Positions 30,725-42,118 of a stretch of DNA of 64,000 nt are shown here, in pieces. Under the pieces are notes generated by a model that saw nothing but the letters and a program-made list of their open reading frames with translations, was not told the origin of the DNA and made no database searches. The DNA comes from Vanessa cardui (Eukaryota > Arthropoda > Insecta > Lepidoptera > Nymphalidae). Position numbers and translations under genes: made by a program. How positions within the stretch are numbered: the stretch's first letter is position 1; each line of letters begins with the position of its first letter. The stretch is taken from positions 2,170,001-2,234,000 of the forward strand of contig NC_061138.1 of NCBI RefSeq assembly GCF_905220365.1, in the 5' to 3' direction.

Positions 30725-30830
30725 AGTTAGTTATTAATTTTAGAGAACGAAAAATGTTACTGGCCGGTTAGAGAGCGAAAAAAAAATAGATTTTTAATTT
30801 TGGCGCCAAATGTAGATTAGTGGCTTGTAG
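30725..30830 (-). repeat. Unnamed repeat F, copy 2
   Basis: Reverse of 10,497-10,690: TTACTGGCCGGTTAGAGAGCG, an A run, then TTTGGCGCCAAA (30,799-30,810) and TGTAGATTAG. It lacks the internal 90 bp. Confidence 0.55.
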
Positions 30831-31186
30831 TTTTTAATGAAATGAAATCAAAATAAAACGTGTGGACTTAGAAAGTCCTGCTTAATTGTGTCCGTAACTA
30901 TTTATATAACTGACACTGTTGATTATAGCTCGAAGTGTTTACAATATTACATATAATTACAATAATAGTAATATATTTCATGATTTGCATAGTTATCTGA
31001 TAACGAATCAAGTCGTTTCCACCTTAAAACGAATTATAATTGTGTCGTTTATGTAATTATGATATAACTTATTTAATTTGACATTTTAACAAACACATAA
31101 CAGGATACAATTATAAATATATTAATTAATATTTCTAATGCTATAAAAATAAATCGTGGTATTTAATAATAATCATTATAAAGTAT

Positions 31187-31430
31187 ATAACAAAGTCGCT
31201 TACCGCTGTCTATCCCTATGTATGCTTTGAACTTTAAAATTACACAACGGATTTTGATGCGGCTTTTTTAATAGATAGTGGGATTCTATGTGAAGGTTTT
31301 TGTATACAATACATCGACAATATAGCAGATAAACACTGATAATTTTAGAAGTTTTGAAGTGATGTCTTAATTTTTGTTTTTGGTCTTAAATTGCACACTG
31401 CACCCGTACGAAGCTGATGTAAGTCGCTAG
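31187..31430 (+). mobile_element. Hel-3 Helitron-like
   Basis: AACAAAGTCGCTTACCGCTG, CAACGGATTTTGATGCGGC and the end CACCCGTACGAAGC..GTCGCTAG. Near full length. Confidence 0.7.
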
Positions 31431-31750
31431 TTAAATATAAATATTAAATAATTTATTTGAAGTTTATTTAATTTAAATATTATAAAGTAACGTTATTGAG
31501 ATTGCACGGTATTTTTGAAGGTGTACTTCTTTTGGTGCAATGAAGTGTATTTTTATAATGCGCGCGCATGTTGACATATAAATTACAAGATAAATCTGCT
31601 CAATTAACCGCCAATTAACGGTCGAGTCGCTTGAAATAGACAACTTCACACCTTATCTTGTTGTAAATTTTTAATTAAGTTATTCCTAAGATTAAATTTA
31701 TATATAATAAAAATGATTATTACTTTTATTATTAGTATGTAGATTATCAT

Positions 31751-32046
31751 CAACAGCCTGTAAATTTTCCACTGCTGGGCTAATCCTCCTCTCCCTTTTG
31801 ATGAGAAGGTTTGGAGTATATTCCACCACGCTACTCCAATGTGGGTTGGATGGGTACACATGTGGCAGAATTTCGTTGAAATTAGTCACATGCAGGTTTC
31901 CTCACGATGTTTTCCTTCACCGCCGAGCACGAGATGACTTACAAACACAAGTTAAACACATGAAAATTCATTGGTGCTCGCCTGGGTTTCAACCCGTAAT
32001 TATCGGTTAAGATGCACTCGTTCTAACCACTGGGCCGTCTCGGCTC
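31751..32046 (-). mobile_element. SINE-A, full length
   Basis: CAACAGCCTGTAAATTTTCC start, GTGGGTTGGATGGGTACACATG, B-box complement GGGTTTCAACCC, and A-box complement CCACTGGGCCGTCTCGG. Confidence 0.9.
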
Positions 32047-32600
32047 ATGGAATTAAATACTATTTTTCATACGGGTACATGCATTATTTTATTATTATGC
32101 GACAAAAAATCTCAACATAAAAGTATAAAGGCATTGCACTGAGTTTCACAACTACATGAAAGTTAAATCAAGTTTACAACTACAGTTAACATTAAATCTT
32201 TGTCATACTTTTTTCCTCTTTTAAAAACCAAAATGTAGACTTCATTTTGGTAAGATTTCTTATGAACAAATCGAGTATGAAAACGCGCGAAAACCTTATA
32301 TGTTTGTAATAAAGATACATAAATTGTATTGTTTATTTAAATAATGAAATTACTTTGTACGATATTCAAAGTATTATTAATATTTCTTATCTCTAACATA
32401 AAATTATACTTGTCCTAGAACAGAGAGAACATAAATATAAACACTTATGTGAAAGTCTAAAATGTCATTTGTTCGTATTTAAATGGTTAGCATGTAAGGC
32501 CGGCCACGTTGGATATATCAAAGATTTATATGTTTACGTCAATAAATCATACGTGGCAAATTTTGTTATGTAAAGTAAACTGGACCGATCTATTCCCTGG
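32047..32600. other. AT-rich spacer
   Basis: No gene or repeat recognised. AAGGCCGGCCACG lies at about 32,497. Confidence 0.4.
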
Positions 32601-32604
32601 AGCC

Positions 32605-32725
32605 GTAGTTCGATAGATCAGAGGCGACATTGGGCAATGTCAGTGATTTCATTTGCGTATCAATAAACCGCCTCAGACGTAGAGGGCGAAGAGTGCGTGC
32701 GTACTGAGATCTGGCAAAGATCAAG
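32605..32725. other. GC-richer unique patch
   Basis: GATCAGAGGCGACATTGGGC, ATCAATAAACCGCC and GTAGAGGGCGAAGAGTGCG stand out from the flanks. No coding support. Possible regulatory DNA. Confidence 0.22.
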
Positions 32726-32800
32726 GAACATCTCTTGAGTTATGACATTTTTCTCATTTCATTTAAATACCTAAAATAGACAAACTTTAAAAATTACGAA

Positions 32801-33056
32801 CTAGCGACCCGCCAGCTTTGCACGAGTGCAATAACAAAAACCAAAGTATAAGTACAGTTTATTTACGACATCACATTAGAAACCTCTAAAATTATTAGTG
32901 TTTCTTTACTATATTGTTCGCGTATTATATAAAAATACCTTTCTCTGGAATCACTATATCTATCAAAAAAACCGCATCAAATCCGTTGCGTAATTTCAAA
33001 GATCTAAGCATACATAGATACAGACAGCGGTAAGCGACTTTGTTTTATACTGTAAT
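32801..33056 (-). mobile_element. Hel-3 Helitron-like, full span
   Basis: CTAGCGACCCGCCAGCTTTGC start, AAACCGCATCAAATCCGTTGC, and the end AGACAGCGGTAAGCGACTTTG. Confidence 0.75.
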
Positions 33057-33464
33057 ATGATGAATCATATAACTTCAAAACGGTAAATGGAAGGCGGACA
33101 TACAATTTTATGGTCCATTCCAGGGATGTTATGGATTTGTTCTAATCTAATCCGGATATGGATACGCATATATAATTATTTCACGGCTCTTAGATTTTTT
33201 ACGGATACTAAATTGTTTCGGATTATCTGATCGTTTCGGATAATTTGAATTACACATAAATTTATTATCTAGAAATCTTAAAAGAAAAAAATATAAAATA
33301 TTATTATAATTTGACATTACTTTTAGGATATTATTTTGTGTTATGTTTAGTCACAGAAAGGAGATATATAGCTTTAAGATCCAATTTGCTATTCCCTTTA
33401 AGTATAATACTATGGGTATTTTATTTTCTGAACCGATGATAGTGTTTAATTTGACTGGCAATAA

Positions 33465-33738
33465 GAGCTGAGATGGGCCATTGGTTAGAACGCGTGTATC
33501 TTAGCCGATGATTTCGGGTTCAAACCCAGGCAAGCACCACTATATATATGTGCTTAATTTGTCTTTATAATTTATCTCGTGATCGGCGTGAGGAAACCTT
33601 CATGTGAAAATTTCATAGAAATTCTGCCACATATGCATTACACTAACCCGCATTGAAACAGCGTGGTGGAATATGTTCCAAAACCCTCTCCTTAATGGGA
33701 GAGGAGGCCTTAGCCCAGCAGTGGGTAATTTACAGGCC
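33465..33738 (+). mobile_element. SINE-A, near full length
   Basis: A box TGGGCCATTGG, B box GGTTCAAACCC, GCATTGAAACAGCGTGGTGG and GTGGGTAATTTACAGGC. The tail is lost. Confidence 0.9.
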
Positions 33739-33849
33739 AAACATCTCAATTTAAGAGAAATAAATTTGAAATTCGTATTTGAATTTTGACAATCGGTTTA
33801 GGATTAGTCTACATAAAAAGAGTACCCATAAATGATATATCAGTTCTGT

Positions 33850-34060
33850 TTCTAATTCCATTGGTCTATGAAAAGGGCGTAGGACGGCGTAGGTTCGCAG
33901 ACAAGGGCGGCCCGGGCGTCTCATCGGATCGCTCCTGATTGTTCGACGACAAATTGTATTGAAGGAAGTGGACGATTCGATATTGCTGCGGATATAATGC
34001 CATTTTATGCTAATTGTGTGAACGGTTCGGTGACCTCAGCGAAAACATGGGATATTGTTT
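33850..34060. promoter_or_regulatory. Candidate regulatory island with POU octamer-like site
   Basis: GC-rich start (GGGCGGCCCGGGCG) followed by a well-mixed unique sequence with ATGCTAAT at 34,007-34,014. No repeat match and no ORF. Confidence 0.27.
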
Positions 34061-34119
34061 CAATAACTTTTCTCATGATGACGTATCACTTTTTAAAACA
34101 CTGCTTATTAATTTATAGT

Positions 34120-34410
34120 ATAAAACAATCGCTTACCGATGTGTGTCCCTATGTATGCTTAGATCTTTAAAATTACACGACGAATTTTCAATGCAGTTTT
34201 CAATAGATAGATTGATTCAAGAGGAAGGCTTATATGTATAATACATGCACAATACAGTAGAGACATACATTATTTTGGTGCCTAAAGTTATGTCGCAAGA
34301 CGTAGCTGTTTGTATTGTCTAATGACTTAAAAGCTGTGAGTGTTATAAGACATTCTGTAGTATATTTAGTATCAGCATTGCACCCGTGCAAAGCCGGGGC
34401 GGGGTGTTAG
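34120..34410 (+). mobile_element. Hel-3 Helitron-like, longest copy
   Basis: AATCGCTTACCGATGTGTGTCC, GATTCAAGAGGAAGGC, GTGCAAAGCCGGGGCGGGG. The final CTAG is mutated to TTAG. Confidence 0.7.
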
Positions 34411-34879
34411 TATTCTATACTATTTTCTCGGGCAACTTCACTTGTTTTGGGGAACAGGTGTGAGGTCCTATATCTGGGTTTCTGTACCCCTGACATATAA
34501 ACGATGTATGCAACTTCATGAAGATCAGTTGTGTTGTTATGACGAGAAATCATAACAAATAAACAAAATTATTTTCACATTTCTATTTCTAACGAATGGT
34601 GATATATTTATATTTGAATTATTTTATACAAACAATTTTCCGAATATATTTAAAGAGGCGTATAAGGAGTCTCATTATCAGGACGTCCTAACCGCCCTTG
34701 ATACATTGCCCCGGGTCCTCAACCTCGAATACAGATAAAAAATTTAGACGAAATGCTTTTAATTCTGTACATATATTTGTAAAAGTATTGTTTGTTTTAG
34801 TACCTTTTGCATTATAGGCTTAACAGATTTTTCGATAAGTTTTTTATATAACGAGGAGTAAATGGAGATTCATCTGGTT

Positions 34880-35074
34880 CACAAGTGCGCTGCCGGCCTT
34901 AAGAACTGCCACTGCTGGACACAGCCTCCTCTTCCTTTCGAGAAAGTTCTGGAACTTTTTCCCACGCTGCTTCCAAGCGTATTGGTGGATGCAATTTTGG
35001 TATAATTTCATTGAAAACGGACGGACAGATTTACAGACATTTTCATTCACCATTAACTACGAGATGAATTATTT
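34880..35074 (-). mobile_element. SINE-A, ancient copy interrupted by a younger SINE
   Basis: GCCACTGCTGGACACAGCCTCC, CCCACGCTGCTTCCAAGCG and CATTAACTACGAGATGAATT are a decayed minus-strand SINE-A. Its head side is cut off by the insertion at 35,075. Confidence 0.65.
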
Positions 35075-35373
35075 GAGAGACGAGATGGCCCAGTGGTTAG
35101 AACGCGTGCATCTTAACCGATGATTGCGGATTCAAACCCAGGCAAGCACCGCTGTTTCATGTGCGTAATTTGTCTGTTTAATTCATGTCGTGCTCAATGT
35201 TTAAGGAAAACATCGTGAGGAAACCTGCATGTGACAAATTTCATAGAAATTCTGCCATATGTGCATTCCACCAACCCGCATTGGAACAGCGTGGTGGAAT
35301 ATGTTCCAAACATTCTCCTCAAAGGGAGAGGAGGCCTTTAGCCAAGCAGTGGGAATTTACAGGCTGTTGTTGT
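35075..35373 (+). mobile_element. SINE-A, full length with 10-bp duplication
   Basis: Complete A box, B box, body and (TTG)n tail. TGAATTATTT flanks it at 35,065-35,074 and 35,374-35,383. It is inserted in the older opposite-strand SINE-A. Confidence 0.94.
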
Positions 35374-35383
35374 TGAATTATTT

Positions 35384-35889
35384 ATTGAAAACTTGTAGTT
35401 GTATTTATCGTTTAAGATTAACGTTACTTTCTTGAAAGAAAACAACCGTCAAAAAACTCAAGAGTCAGTCACTCTTCGTTTGGTTTTTAAATTACATATA
35501 CAACTAAATCAATACATTTCATTTGAAAAGTAAGTGATAAAAAAACAAGGTTTTAAAATTATTTAATTGGAAATCATTTATTTGTATTTAGAGATTTTTA
35601 ATTCAATTATTCTTAAAAATGATTATGGAAAGTGAAATGATCTGCATATGTCCCTGAGTAGGTTACCGACCGATGTATTCTCGATCCATACTATATATAA
35701 ACTGTTATACACATCGTCCGTCCGTCGATGTGGGTCAAACGGTTCTTTTGTTTTTCATACGACACGAAACGGGTTAGGTCCTGGACACAATGCGAGAGAT
35801 TCTCTGATCTTTTAAAATAATGTAACTTGTATACTTAGGCTTAAATTTAGTATGTATCGCTGTATGTAATTTATTACCGCTGTATTTAT
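35384..35889. other. Spacer
   Basis: No gene. The block at 35,640-35,780 (GACCGATGTATTCTCGATCC, ATCGTCCGTCCGTCGATG) is less AT-rich, source unknown. Confidence 0.4.
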
Positions 35890-36103
35890 ATTCTACCGCC
35901 AAACAACAATACGCAGTATTGTTGTGTTCCGGTTTGAAGGGTGAGTGAGCCAGTGTAACTACAGGCACAAGGGACATAGCATCTCAGTTCCCAAGGTTGG
36001 TGGCGCATTGACGATGTAAGGAATAGTTAATATTTCTTACAGCGTGGTGACCACTTACCATCAGGTGGTCCATATGCTCGTCCGTCAACCTATTCCATAA
36101 AAT
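35890..36103 (+). repeat. Rep-C, 5'-truncated
   Basis: Starts at TTCTACCGCCAAACAACAATACG and runs through GGGTGAGTGAGCCAGTGTAAC and GTTCCCAAGGTTGGTGGCGC to CATCAGGTGGTCCATATGC. GTCATTGTCTATGG is deleted. Confidence 0.82.
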
Positions 36104-37515
36104 AAAATAAAAATAATAATATGTGTTATTTTATTTTTCTTCTTATAAAATGAAGAGATATTTTGTTTCAATTTATCTTAAAACTTATTTAAATAACCTC
36201 AAACATTTTTGGATTTTGAATTAATGGACTTTACATGTAAGTTTAATTAAAAATTTAAAAACCGAACAACCTTTAATGTATATCCATTGCATTACATATA
36301 TTAAAGTCAGTGCAATGCGCTCAAACATGATACAGCTGCTGTATGTTACTGGTCAGATTGTTTTTAATCATAGCTACGGTGCTACATAACAACAAATGGT
36401 TTAAAAGATCTTACGCGGTGCACAATAAAATATCAGGAAAAGTTACGCATCATGCTTTTCCTTCTCGTCCTTCCTGTCTAAGCTAATCCTCTAACATTTT
36501 TGTGATTGTTTTAATTCACACTCCTCTTTAAAAAATATATTTATTGTCATTTCACTATTCCTAAACTTTACTGTGTTGTATATATTATTTAATGCATAAT
36601 ATATAGGGAAAACAACTTCGTTCCAACTAGGAGTCCCACGACATAATCCTTTTTTTATTGTAATCACTTGTTACTATTACTACAAAACTTAGATTATATT
36701 GTTAGTTCAATGCCTGAGCTAATGATATCCAAATTGACATCAATCTCTGCATCTACTAATCACTATAATAAAAGTGTTACAAATACAAACGTTGCATTGT
36801 AGTCAAATTTGATCTTAAACTTCTTAGAAATTTAATTTGATATTTTATGTGCCATATTTGTATCTCTTAGTTTCGTCAGTGTGACACAGCCCTTACATCC
36901 TATAATATTAACTAAACATTCCTCTCTGGAACTTCGTAACACGTGTCATAGCGTTTGTTTTTCTCTTGTTTTTCCTCAAACAAACGTATCAGCTTAAACA
37001 CGATTTATTTATAAAGAGGCTCGCTCGCACAAAGCTCGCGAATACTTTTGCATAGAAATATGACTGATTTATTGGTAAGAACTGTTTTTGTACTCTAGAT
37101 TAATCTGTGGTAATGTTTAATCATAAAAAAGAAAAAAAAACAGGAAAATTCTATAATATACGAATTTACTTTTGAAAATAGGTTTTTTTTTTCAAAGACT
37201 TCACACAGTTGAAAAACTTTAATATAAATACAGTTAAAGATTTAAAGTGAAAAGTGGAATACTTCAATTATATATGTCTAGATAGAGCGCCGCTTGTAGT
37301 GATAGAAATATAATAATTTGACCAAATATATTCTTATAATTATATATTGGTGTGCGTGTCAGCTATGTTAAATTATGCCATTACTTGTGAAATGTTAAAC
37401 TGCTGTATTAGAGTGTTTTTTTTTATATTCTTTCATTAAATTTTTGTAGAGTTTTGACTGTCTAATTAGGCATAAAAATAATCAAAGTTAGATTTTTATG
37501 TATCCAACAAACAAA
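36104..37515. other. AT-rich spacer, no gene seen
   Basis: About 1.4 kb with no ORF or repeat that I can support, apart from the short AATATATAGGGAAAACAACTT segment near 36,597 shared with 5.57 kb. Confidence 0.45.
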
Positions 37516-37517
37516 TA

Positions 37518-37792
37518 TTTTTTTTTATGGTCATATGGGCCACCTGATGGTAAGTGGTAACCATCACCCATAGACAATGGCGCTGTAAGAAATATTAACT
37601 ATTCCTTACATCGTCAATGTGCCACCAGCCTTGGGAACTAAGATGTTATGTCCCTTATGCCTGTAGTTACACTGGCTCACTCACCCTTCAAACCGGAACA
37701 CATCAATACTGAGTACTGTTGTTTGGCGGTAGAATATCTAGGGAGTGGGTTGTACCTACCCAGACGGGCTTGTACAAAGCCCTACCACCAAG
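37518..37792 (-). repeat. Rep-C, near full length
   Basis: T run, GGGCCACCTGATGGTAAGTGG, CAATGGCGCTGTAAG, CCTTCAAACCGGAACACATC, GTACCTACCCAGACGGGC and GCCCTACCACCAAG. The antisense ORF reading LAHSPFKPEH is created by this repeat and recurs at 35.8 kb. Confidence 0.88.
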
Positions 37793-38150
37793 AAATTAAA
37801 GCTAAAGCTTTGAATACTTACGTATTATTAATATTAAAGTACTCGTTTGATTTCCACGTTGTTCTATTAGCTTGCTAAATTTTATACTTCAGATTATTTC
37901 AGATCTCGATCAAACGTCCTGGATCAAATCCTCAGGCAATTACGGCAGATTCGATACGTTATAATCTTATCAGGTTTTTTTTTCGGAATACTCAGTAATA
38001 CCTCGGACTTCGGGATTTAGCAGTGTTAACATTTGTGCTTCAGAAAGAATTAATCCATTAGTCCTGCAAGGAACAAATAAAAATATTATAACTACATTAC
38101 ATTAAGATAAACAAATTAGACGCATTAAACAATTTCATGACATTTTTATA
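37793..38150. other. AT-rich spacer
   Basis: No gene or repeat recognised. Confidence 0.45.
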
Positions 38151-38154
38151 AAGC

Positions 38155-38345
38155 CCACATTCAAACTGGCGCTCACTGCGCATGTACAAAACATTGCGCG
38201 GGAAAATTCTTCGTTGCGTTGCTATGGTTACGCGAACTGTCAAACTACAAATCGACTACTGCACAGATTATTAATTATTTGACGTGCAATTTAATCAGAC
38301 TAGTCATGGGTAATTCTGACAAATGTCAAACAGCTTTTATATTCA
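38155..38345. promoter_or_regulatory. Promoter-like island with E2F-type and RFX X-box-type sites
   Basis: A unique stretch with TTGCGCGGGAAAA (38,194-38,206, E2F-like) and GTTGCTATGGTTAC (38,218-38,231, close to the RFX X-box palindrome). GACAAATGTCAAAC follows. X-boxes mark promoters of ciliary genes, but no exon is seen beside it. Function is inferred. Confidence 0.33.
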
Positions 38346-38850
38346 TTCATCTTTAAAAGGTAATATGTTTTGTCTTTCTGTTACGTACTTAATACTTTTT
38401 GCAAGTTTAAATGTTTTTTGTTTAACATCGATTGTTGCATATTGTGTAAAGCGTGGTGTCATCGCAAAATGATACCTTAGTGCACACGTTTCGTCGGCAT
38501 TTCATAAAGAAAAGTATTAATTACAGATTTTATATTTTATTGTTGTGGCTTGATCAACTTAGGTACATATAACAGTGGTAGCTGCAGACATGCGTCGAGA
38601 CTGTCTTGGCATACTACCTTAATCATTAAATTAGTTTTTATTTTTAATGTAACATATGACAACCTCCTTTGTCTAAAATTTGTTTTGCATGTTTCGTAAA
38701 CTTCTGTCACAAGTATTAGGCTACTCGTGCGTTAAGGCTGGTTGATTAAAAAAAATTAAGTGACAAAAAAAGGAGAGACAGGAAAGCCTCAACGAATCTT
38801 TACCTGCGCTGATCATGTGTTGATTGTATTATTTATTTAATAAGTGAAAT
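38346..38850. other. AT-rich spacer
   Basis: No gene seen downstream of the promoter-like island on either strand. Confidence 0.4.
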
Positions 38851-38854
38851 AGTT

Positions 38855-38990
38855 AATGGCCCGTAAATGTCCAACCGCTGTTCGAAGAACACCTGCCAGT
38901 TCAGACATGGAGCTTATTCCATGCTGCTCCAATAGTGGTAGATACACGTAAACGAATCTCAACGACGAATACTTATGAAGAGTTATGAAT
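38855..38990 (-). mobile_element. SINE-A, ancient fragment
   Basis: AATGGCCCGTAAATGTCCAACC and GCTTATTCCATGCTGCTCC are recognisable but heavily mutated. Confidence 0.45.
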
Positions 38991-38992
38991 TA

Positions 38993-39178
38993 CTAGTAGT
39001 CGCACACAACTTCGCTCGCTATTATAGGTTTTGGTTGTCATGTGTTAGGTAAAAAAAGTCTTATGTCCATCTCGAAGTTCAAATGCTGCATACCAAATTT
39101 CATGAAATTCGGTACAGCTTTTTGGTAGTGAAAGACAGACAGATAGAGTTACTTTCATATTTATAATATTAATATAGA
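38993..39178 (-). mobile_element. Hel-2 Helitron-like, full span
   Basis: CTAGTAGTCGCACACAACTTCG, GGTTGTCATGTGTTAGG, CATACCAAATTTCATGAAATTC and the end TATTAATATAGATT. Confidence 0.75.
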
Positions 39179-39225
39179 TTCAGTCGATCCTTAACCGATG
39201 AAGACAATACATAAAAGTAAAGCAA

Positions 39226-39530
39226 AGTAACAGTCTGTAAATTTCTCACTGCTGGGATAAGGCCTCCTCTTCCATTAAGGAGAGGGCTTGGAACATATTC
39301 CACCACACTGTTCCAATGCGGGTTGGTGGAATACACATAAGGCAGAATTTCTATGAAACAGGACAGAAATCTAGACACATGCAGGTTTTCTCATGATGTT
39401 TTCGTTCAGCGCCGAGTACAAGATGAATTATAAACACAAATTAAGCGCATATATATAATGGTGCTTGCCTGGGTTTGAACCCGCAATCATCGGTTAAGAT
39501 GTATCTACGTGATCTAACCACAGGGCCGGC
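39226..39530 (-). mobile_element. SINE-A, full length
   Basis: AGTAACAGTCTGTAAATTTC start, GGTTGGTGGAATACAC, GGGTTTGAACCC, and the A-box complement AACCACAGGGCCGG. Confidence 0.9.
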
Positions 39531-39534
39531 TTTT

Positions 39535-40010
39535 TACACACACACACATATATATATGTATATATAATATTAATAACTTTTACCATTTTATCTTTATTAA
39601 GATGTAACTACGTAATAATTATGTTGACTTTAAATTTTAATTTCAATTAAATTCAATTTAATTTTATGTAATTAATTACTTAAAGTTCATCATAATTATC
39701 TTAATATCACTTGAGTTATGAGACGTACAGAATTGCGTGACAATAAATAAGAATATAATTACGTTTTAAATAATAAATAAACGTCATAGTAGTGTTGTCC
39801 TCCCAAGGGTGACCTGCGTGTTACATATTGTGCAAAATTGTATGCGCAAACATAAATCACTCCTTTAATGGAAAGGCATAGTATCCCAACACGAACTGGA
39901 CCTGCTTTTAGGACCTCGGAAGTACTGTCAATTGACTGGACTAGACTAAACTCTACTGGAATAAGACTTCTTAACTAAGAAGTCCATTACGATTTACGCC
40001 TACGACTTGA
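39535..40010. other. AT-rich spacer
   Basis: (CA)n/(TA)n short run near 39,536-39,565. No gene. Confidence 0.4.
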
Positions 40011-40023
40011 TGCTTCTACCTTT

Positions 40024-40153
40024 TTTTTTAAATTTAATTTACTACATCCACAGTTTCGCAGATGCCCGTGCCTTTTTTTACATTTTATATTAAACATTTT
40101 GGCGTTTTATATTTTATACTAAACATCAGCAGATCTTCGCTGGAAATCATTCT
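40024..40153 (-). mobile_element. Short poly-A retroposon with target duplication
   Basis: A T run (poly-A on the minus strand) follows CTTCTACC, and CTTCTACCTTTT recurs at about 40,154-40,165. The 130-bp body holds CTACATCCACAGTTTCGCAG and GCAGATCTTCGCTGGAAATC. It may be a 5'-truncated LINE 3' UTR. Family unknown. Confidence 0.65.
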
Positions 40154-40169
40154 TCCTTCTACCTTTTAA

Positions 40170-40390
40170 TTAAACCACTGATGAAGTCGCTCTGTCCGAT
40201 TTCCACCAGGCCAGTATTTCCTTACTCATATATTCATATGGGACGGCAAATCTGACGCAACTGCTGATGCAGCAGCTTTCGGCATAAGACGTGGCTTTGA
40301 CTGTGGGAGTGTCCACACCTCCAATTTCTGTTACTTCGATTCCAGATGTTTGGGGTTTTGAAATCACCAAGGGCCACTAGCCATCAGTAA
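40170..40390 (-). pseudogene. Unrecognised coding-looking ORF, possible RNase H-like remnant
   Basis: The minus-strand ORF (stop at 40,170-40,172) contains SGIEVTEIGGVDTPTVKATS, AESCCISSCVRFAVPYEYMS and AWWKSDRATSSVV. Just upstream, beyond a stop, the same frame reads YFTDG, like the first catalytic motif of RNase H in retroelements. The composition is more protein-like than typical chance ORFs here. It may be a dead transposon piece or an exon. I do not recognise the family. Confidence 0.25.
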
Positions 40391-40990
40391 AGTATATGAA
40401 TGCTATTCTTATTACTATACCGTATTTCGAGAGATACAATATAGTAATAACATATAATTTAAGAAGTAAGGCTGAAATATTTAATTTATATATTTGTACT
40501 GATATCGTGTCCAGTGTCTGCACAGCACTTAATTTATTTTTAAAGCTGGTATAGATTTTATTAGTTTTATGGTGTATTTATGGCACGCTTTAATGGTTAA
40601 CTGGCGTGAGAGATCGGGCTTCGTATCAATAATATTTTTTAGGTGAAGTGTTGTGATTAGACGTAACGTTCGTGTTTCGAACAACTTGAAATTGATTATA
40701 ATAAAATTAATAATAAAAATATTAATATTTATGTATAGAAAATTGTAATGTCCTTTACAACAACGATAATATTGATGTCTATCATTATGTCTAAATATGT
40801 TTTATTGGTATGTTGGCAATAAACGTATGTTAATGATGTCTTGGAGACCTATTTTGACGTATAAAATTTTTGTATCTTTTAAAGAGCGCCGATTATTTCC
40901 CTATTTACATATATCCTATTTTAGCTGTAAGAATACGTTTAAGCTACTTCAGTGTATTATATAAGATTTTAAATTAACATGGTCATTTCT
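40391..40990. other. AT-rich spacer
   Basis: No gene or repeat recognised. Confidence 0.45.
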
Positions 40991-40993
40991 ATT

Positions 40994-41148
40994 ATTAAAG
41001 TTATTAATTTCGGGATATTTACCAAGGTTTTTATTTTTGTTTGATATTTCGACATTATCTACGAATGTCTTATTCACAAGACTGTGACTGTGTCCACGAG
41101 TCAAACAAAAAAAAACAAGTAAAATATCCCGAAATTAATAACTTTAAT
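40994..41148. mobile_element. IR-MITE with perfect 27-bp inverted termini
   Basis: The 27-base ends at 40,994-41,020 and 41,122-41,148 are exact reverse complements (core TTAATTTCGGGATATTT). A second complementary stretch TTTTTGTTTGA/TCAAACAAAAA lies inside. The 155-bp element has no ORF. TTAA lies within the ends, but target duplication is unclear. Confidence 0.88.
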
Positions 41149-41780
41149 GTAGTGTATAGTATATGAGTAATTATTTTTACAAAAATGGCGGAATTCGGTT
41201 AATTCTTGTAACTGCATTTGTTTTCAAGGTTCACTCCACTGTCTTTCTCGAAGATTAACTAAATAAAAGACTATTTTTTTACAAAAGATGAAGACAGTTA
41301 GCGTTAGTTGTCGGTGTGTATTTATTGAAAAAAAAAACAACGTTGCTCTTTTGAAGTGACATTATTTACTTCCAAACATTTTATTACACATTTTGTGGTA
41401 CATTATCATATACATAAAATTTAAGTAATGACCTTAGCTTTTCTCAAGATAAACTATATCAATATTAAAAAGGTTTTGTATGCAATATTTTGTTTGTATT
41501 TATAAAATTATTTTAAACCGTAATAATAATTTAAGTGGGTTCACTTATGAGTTTCCGTATAATTGATAAAATGCCAATGTTAATAAGCATGGGGGCTCGA
41601 CGTGACACACTTTCCATTTATGGCGCAATAGGGAATCCCTTCATATTTTAACACTACAGTTTAAAAATAAAACGATTTAATCATGTATTGTGTCATAATC
41701 AAACAGTATGTTTAATAGTAACGTAGAATCAAGATTACGTTTCGTGCAAACCCTGTTGGGGGGTTACTGACTAATGACTC
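41149..41780. other. AT-rich spacer
   Basis: No gene. AAAATGGCGG at about 41,183 is YY1/Pho-like. Confidence 0.4.
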
Positions 41781-41784
41781 TTGA

Positions 41785-42118
41785 CTAGCTGTTATCCGCG
41801 GCTTTTGTCGCATATAAGTTGAATATATTTTTGCCACAGCATAAATTTCACCCCTTTAGGGTATATATAATCCAGAAACGCTTAAATACGTATCTACCTA
41901 CTCATTTAAATCAGTATCCCAACAATAAAGTTTCATGTCTCGAACCTCAAAAATAACAGGCTTCCAGACAAATTTAAACCTCTATTTCACTCCCTTAGGG
42001 GTAGAATTTCCAAAATTCCTTCCTTAGTGCGTGTCTACTAAATGAAGCGACCCTACTTACCAAATTTCTAGGCCTTAACTTTGATAGTTTATTATTCATA
42101 TGATTAGATATACTATCA
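41785..42118 (-). mobile_element. Hel-4 Helitron-like, full span
   Basis: CTAGCTGTTATCCGCGGC start, CACCCCTTTAGGGTATATA, TTCACTCCCTTAGGGGTAG, AATTCCTTCCTTAGTGCG and ACTTACCAAATTTCTAGG. It is related to the interrupted copy at 23.7 kb. Confidence 0.62.

Noticed and set aside
35774..35977. Conserved small protein LAHSPFKPEH, seen also at 37.65 kb
   Set aside because: Both are antisense readings of Rep-C; similarity comes from the repeat.
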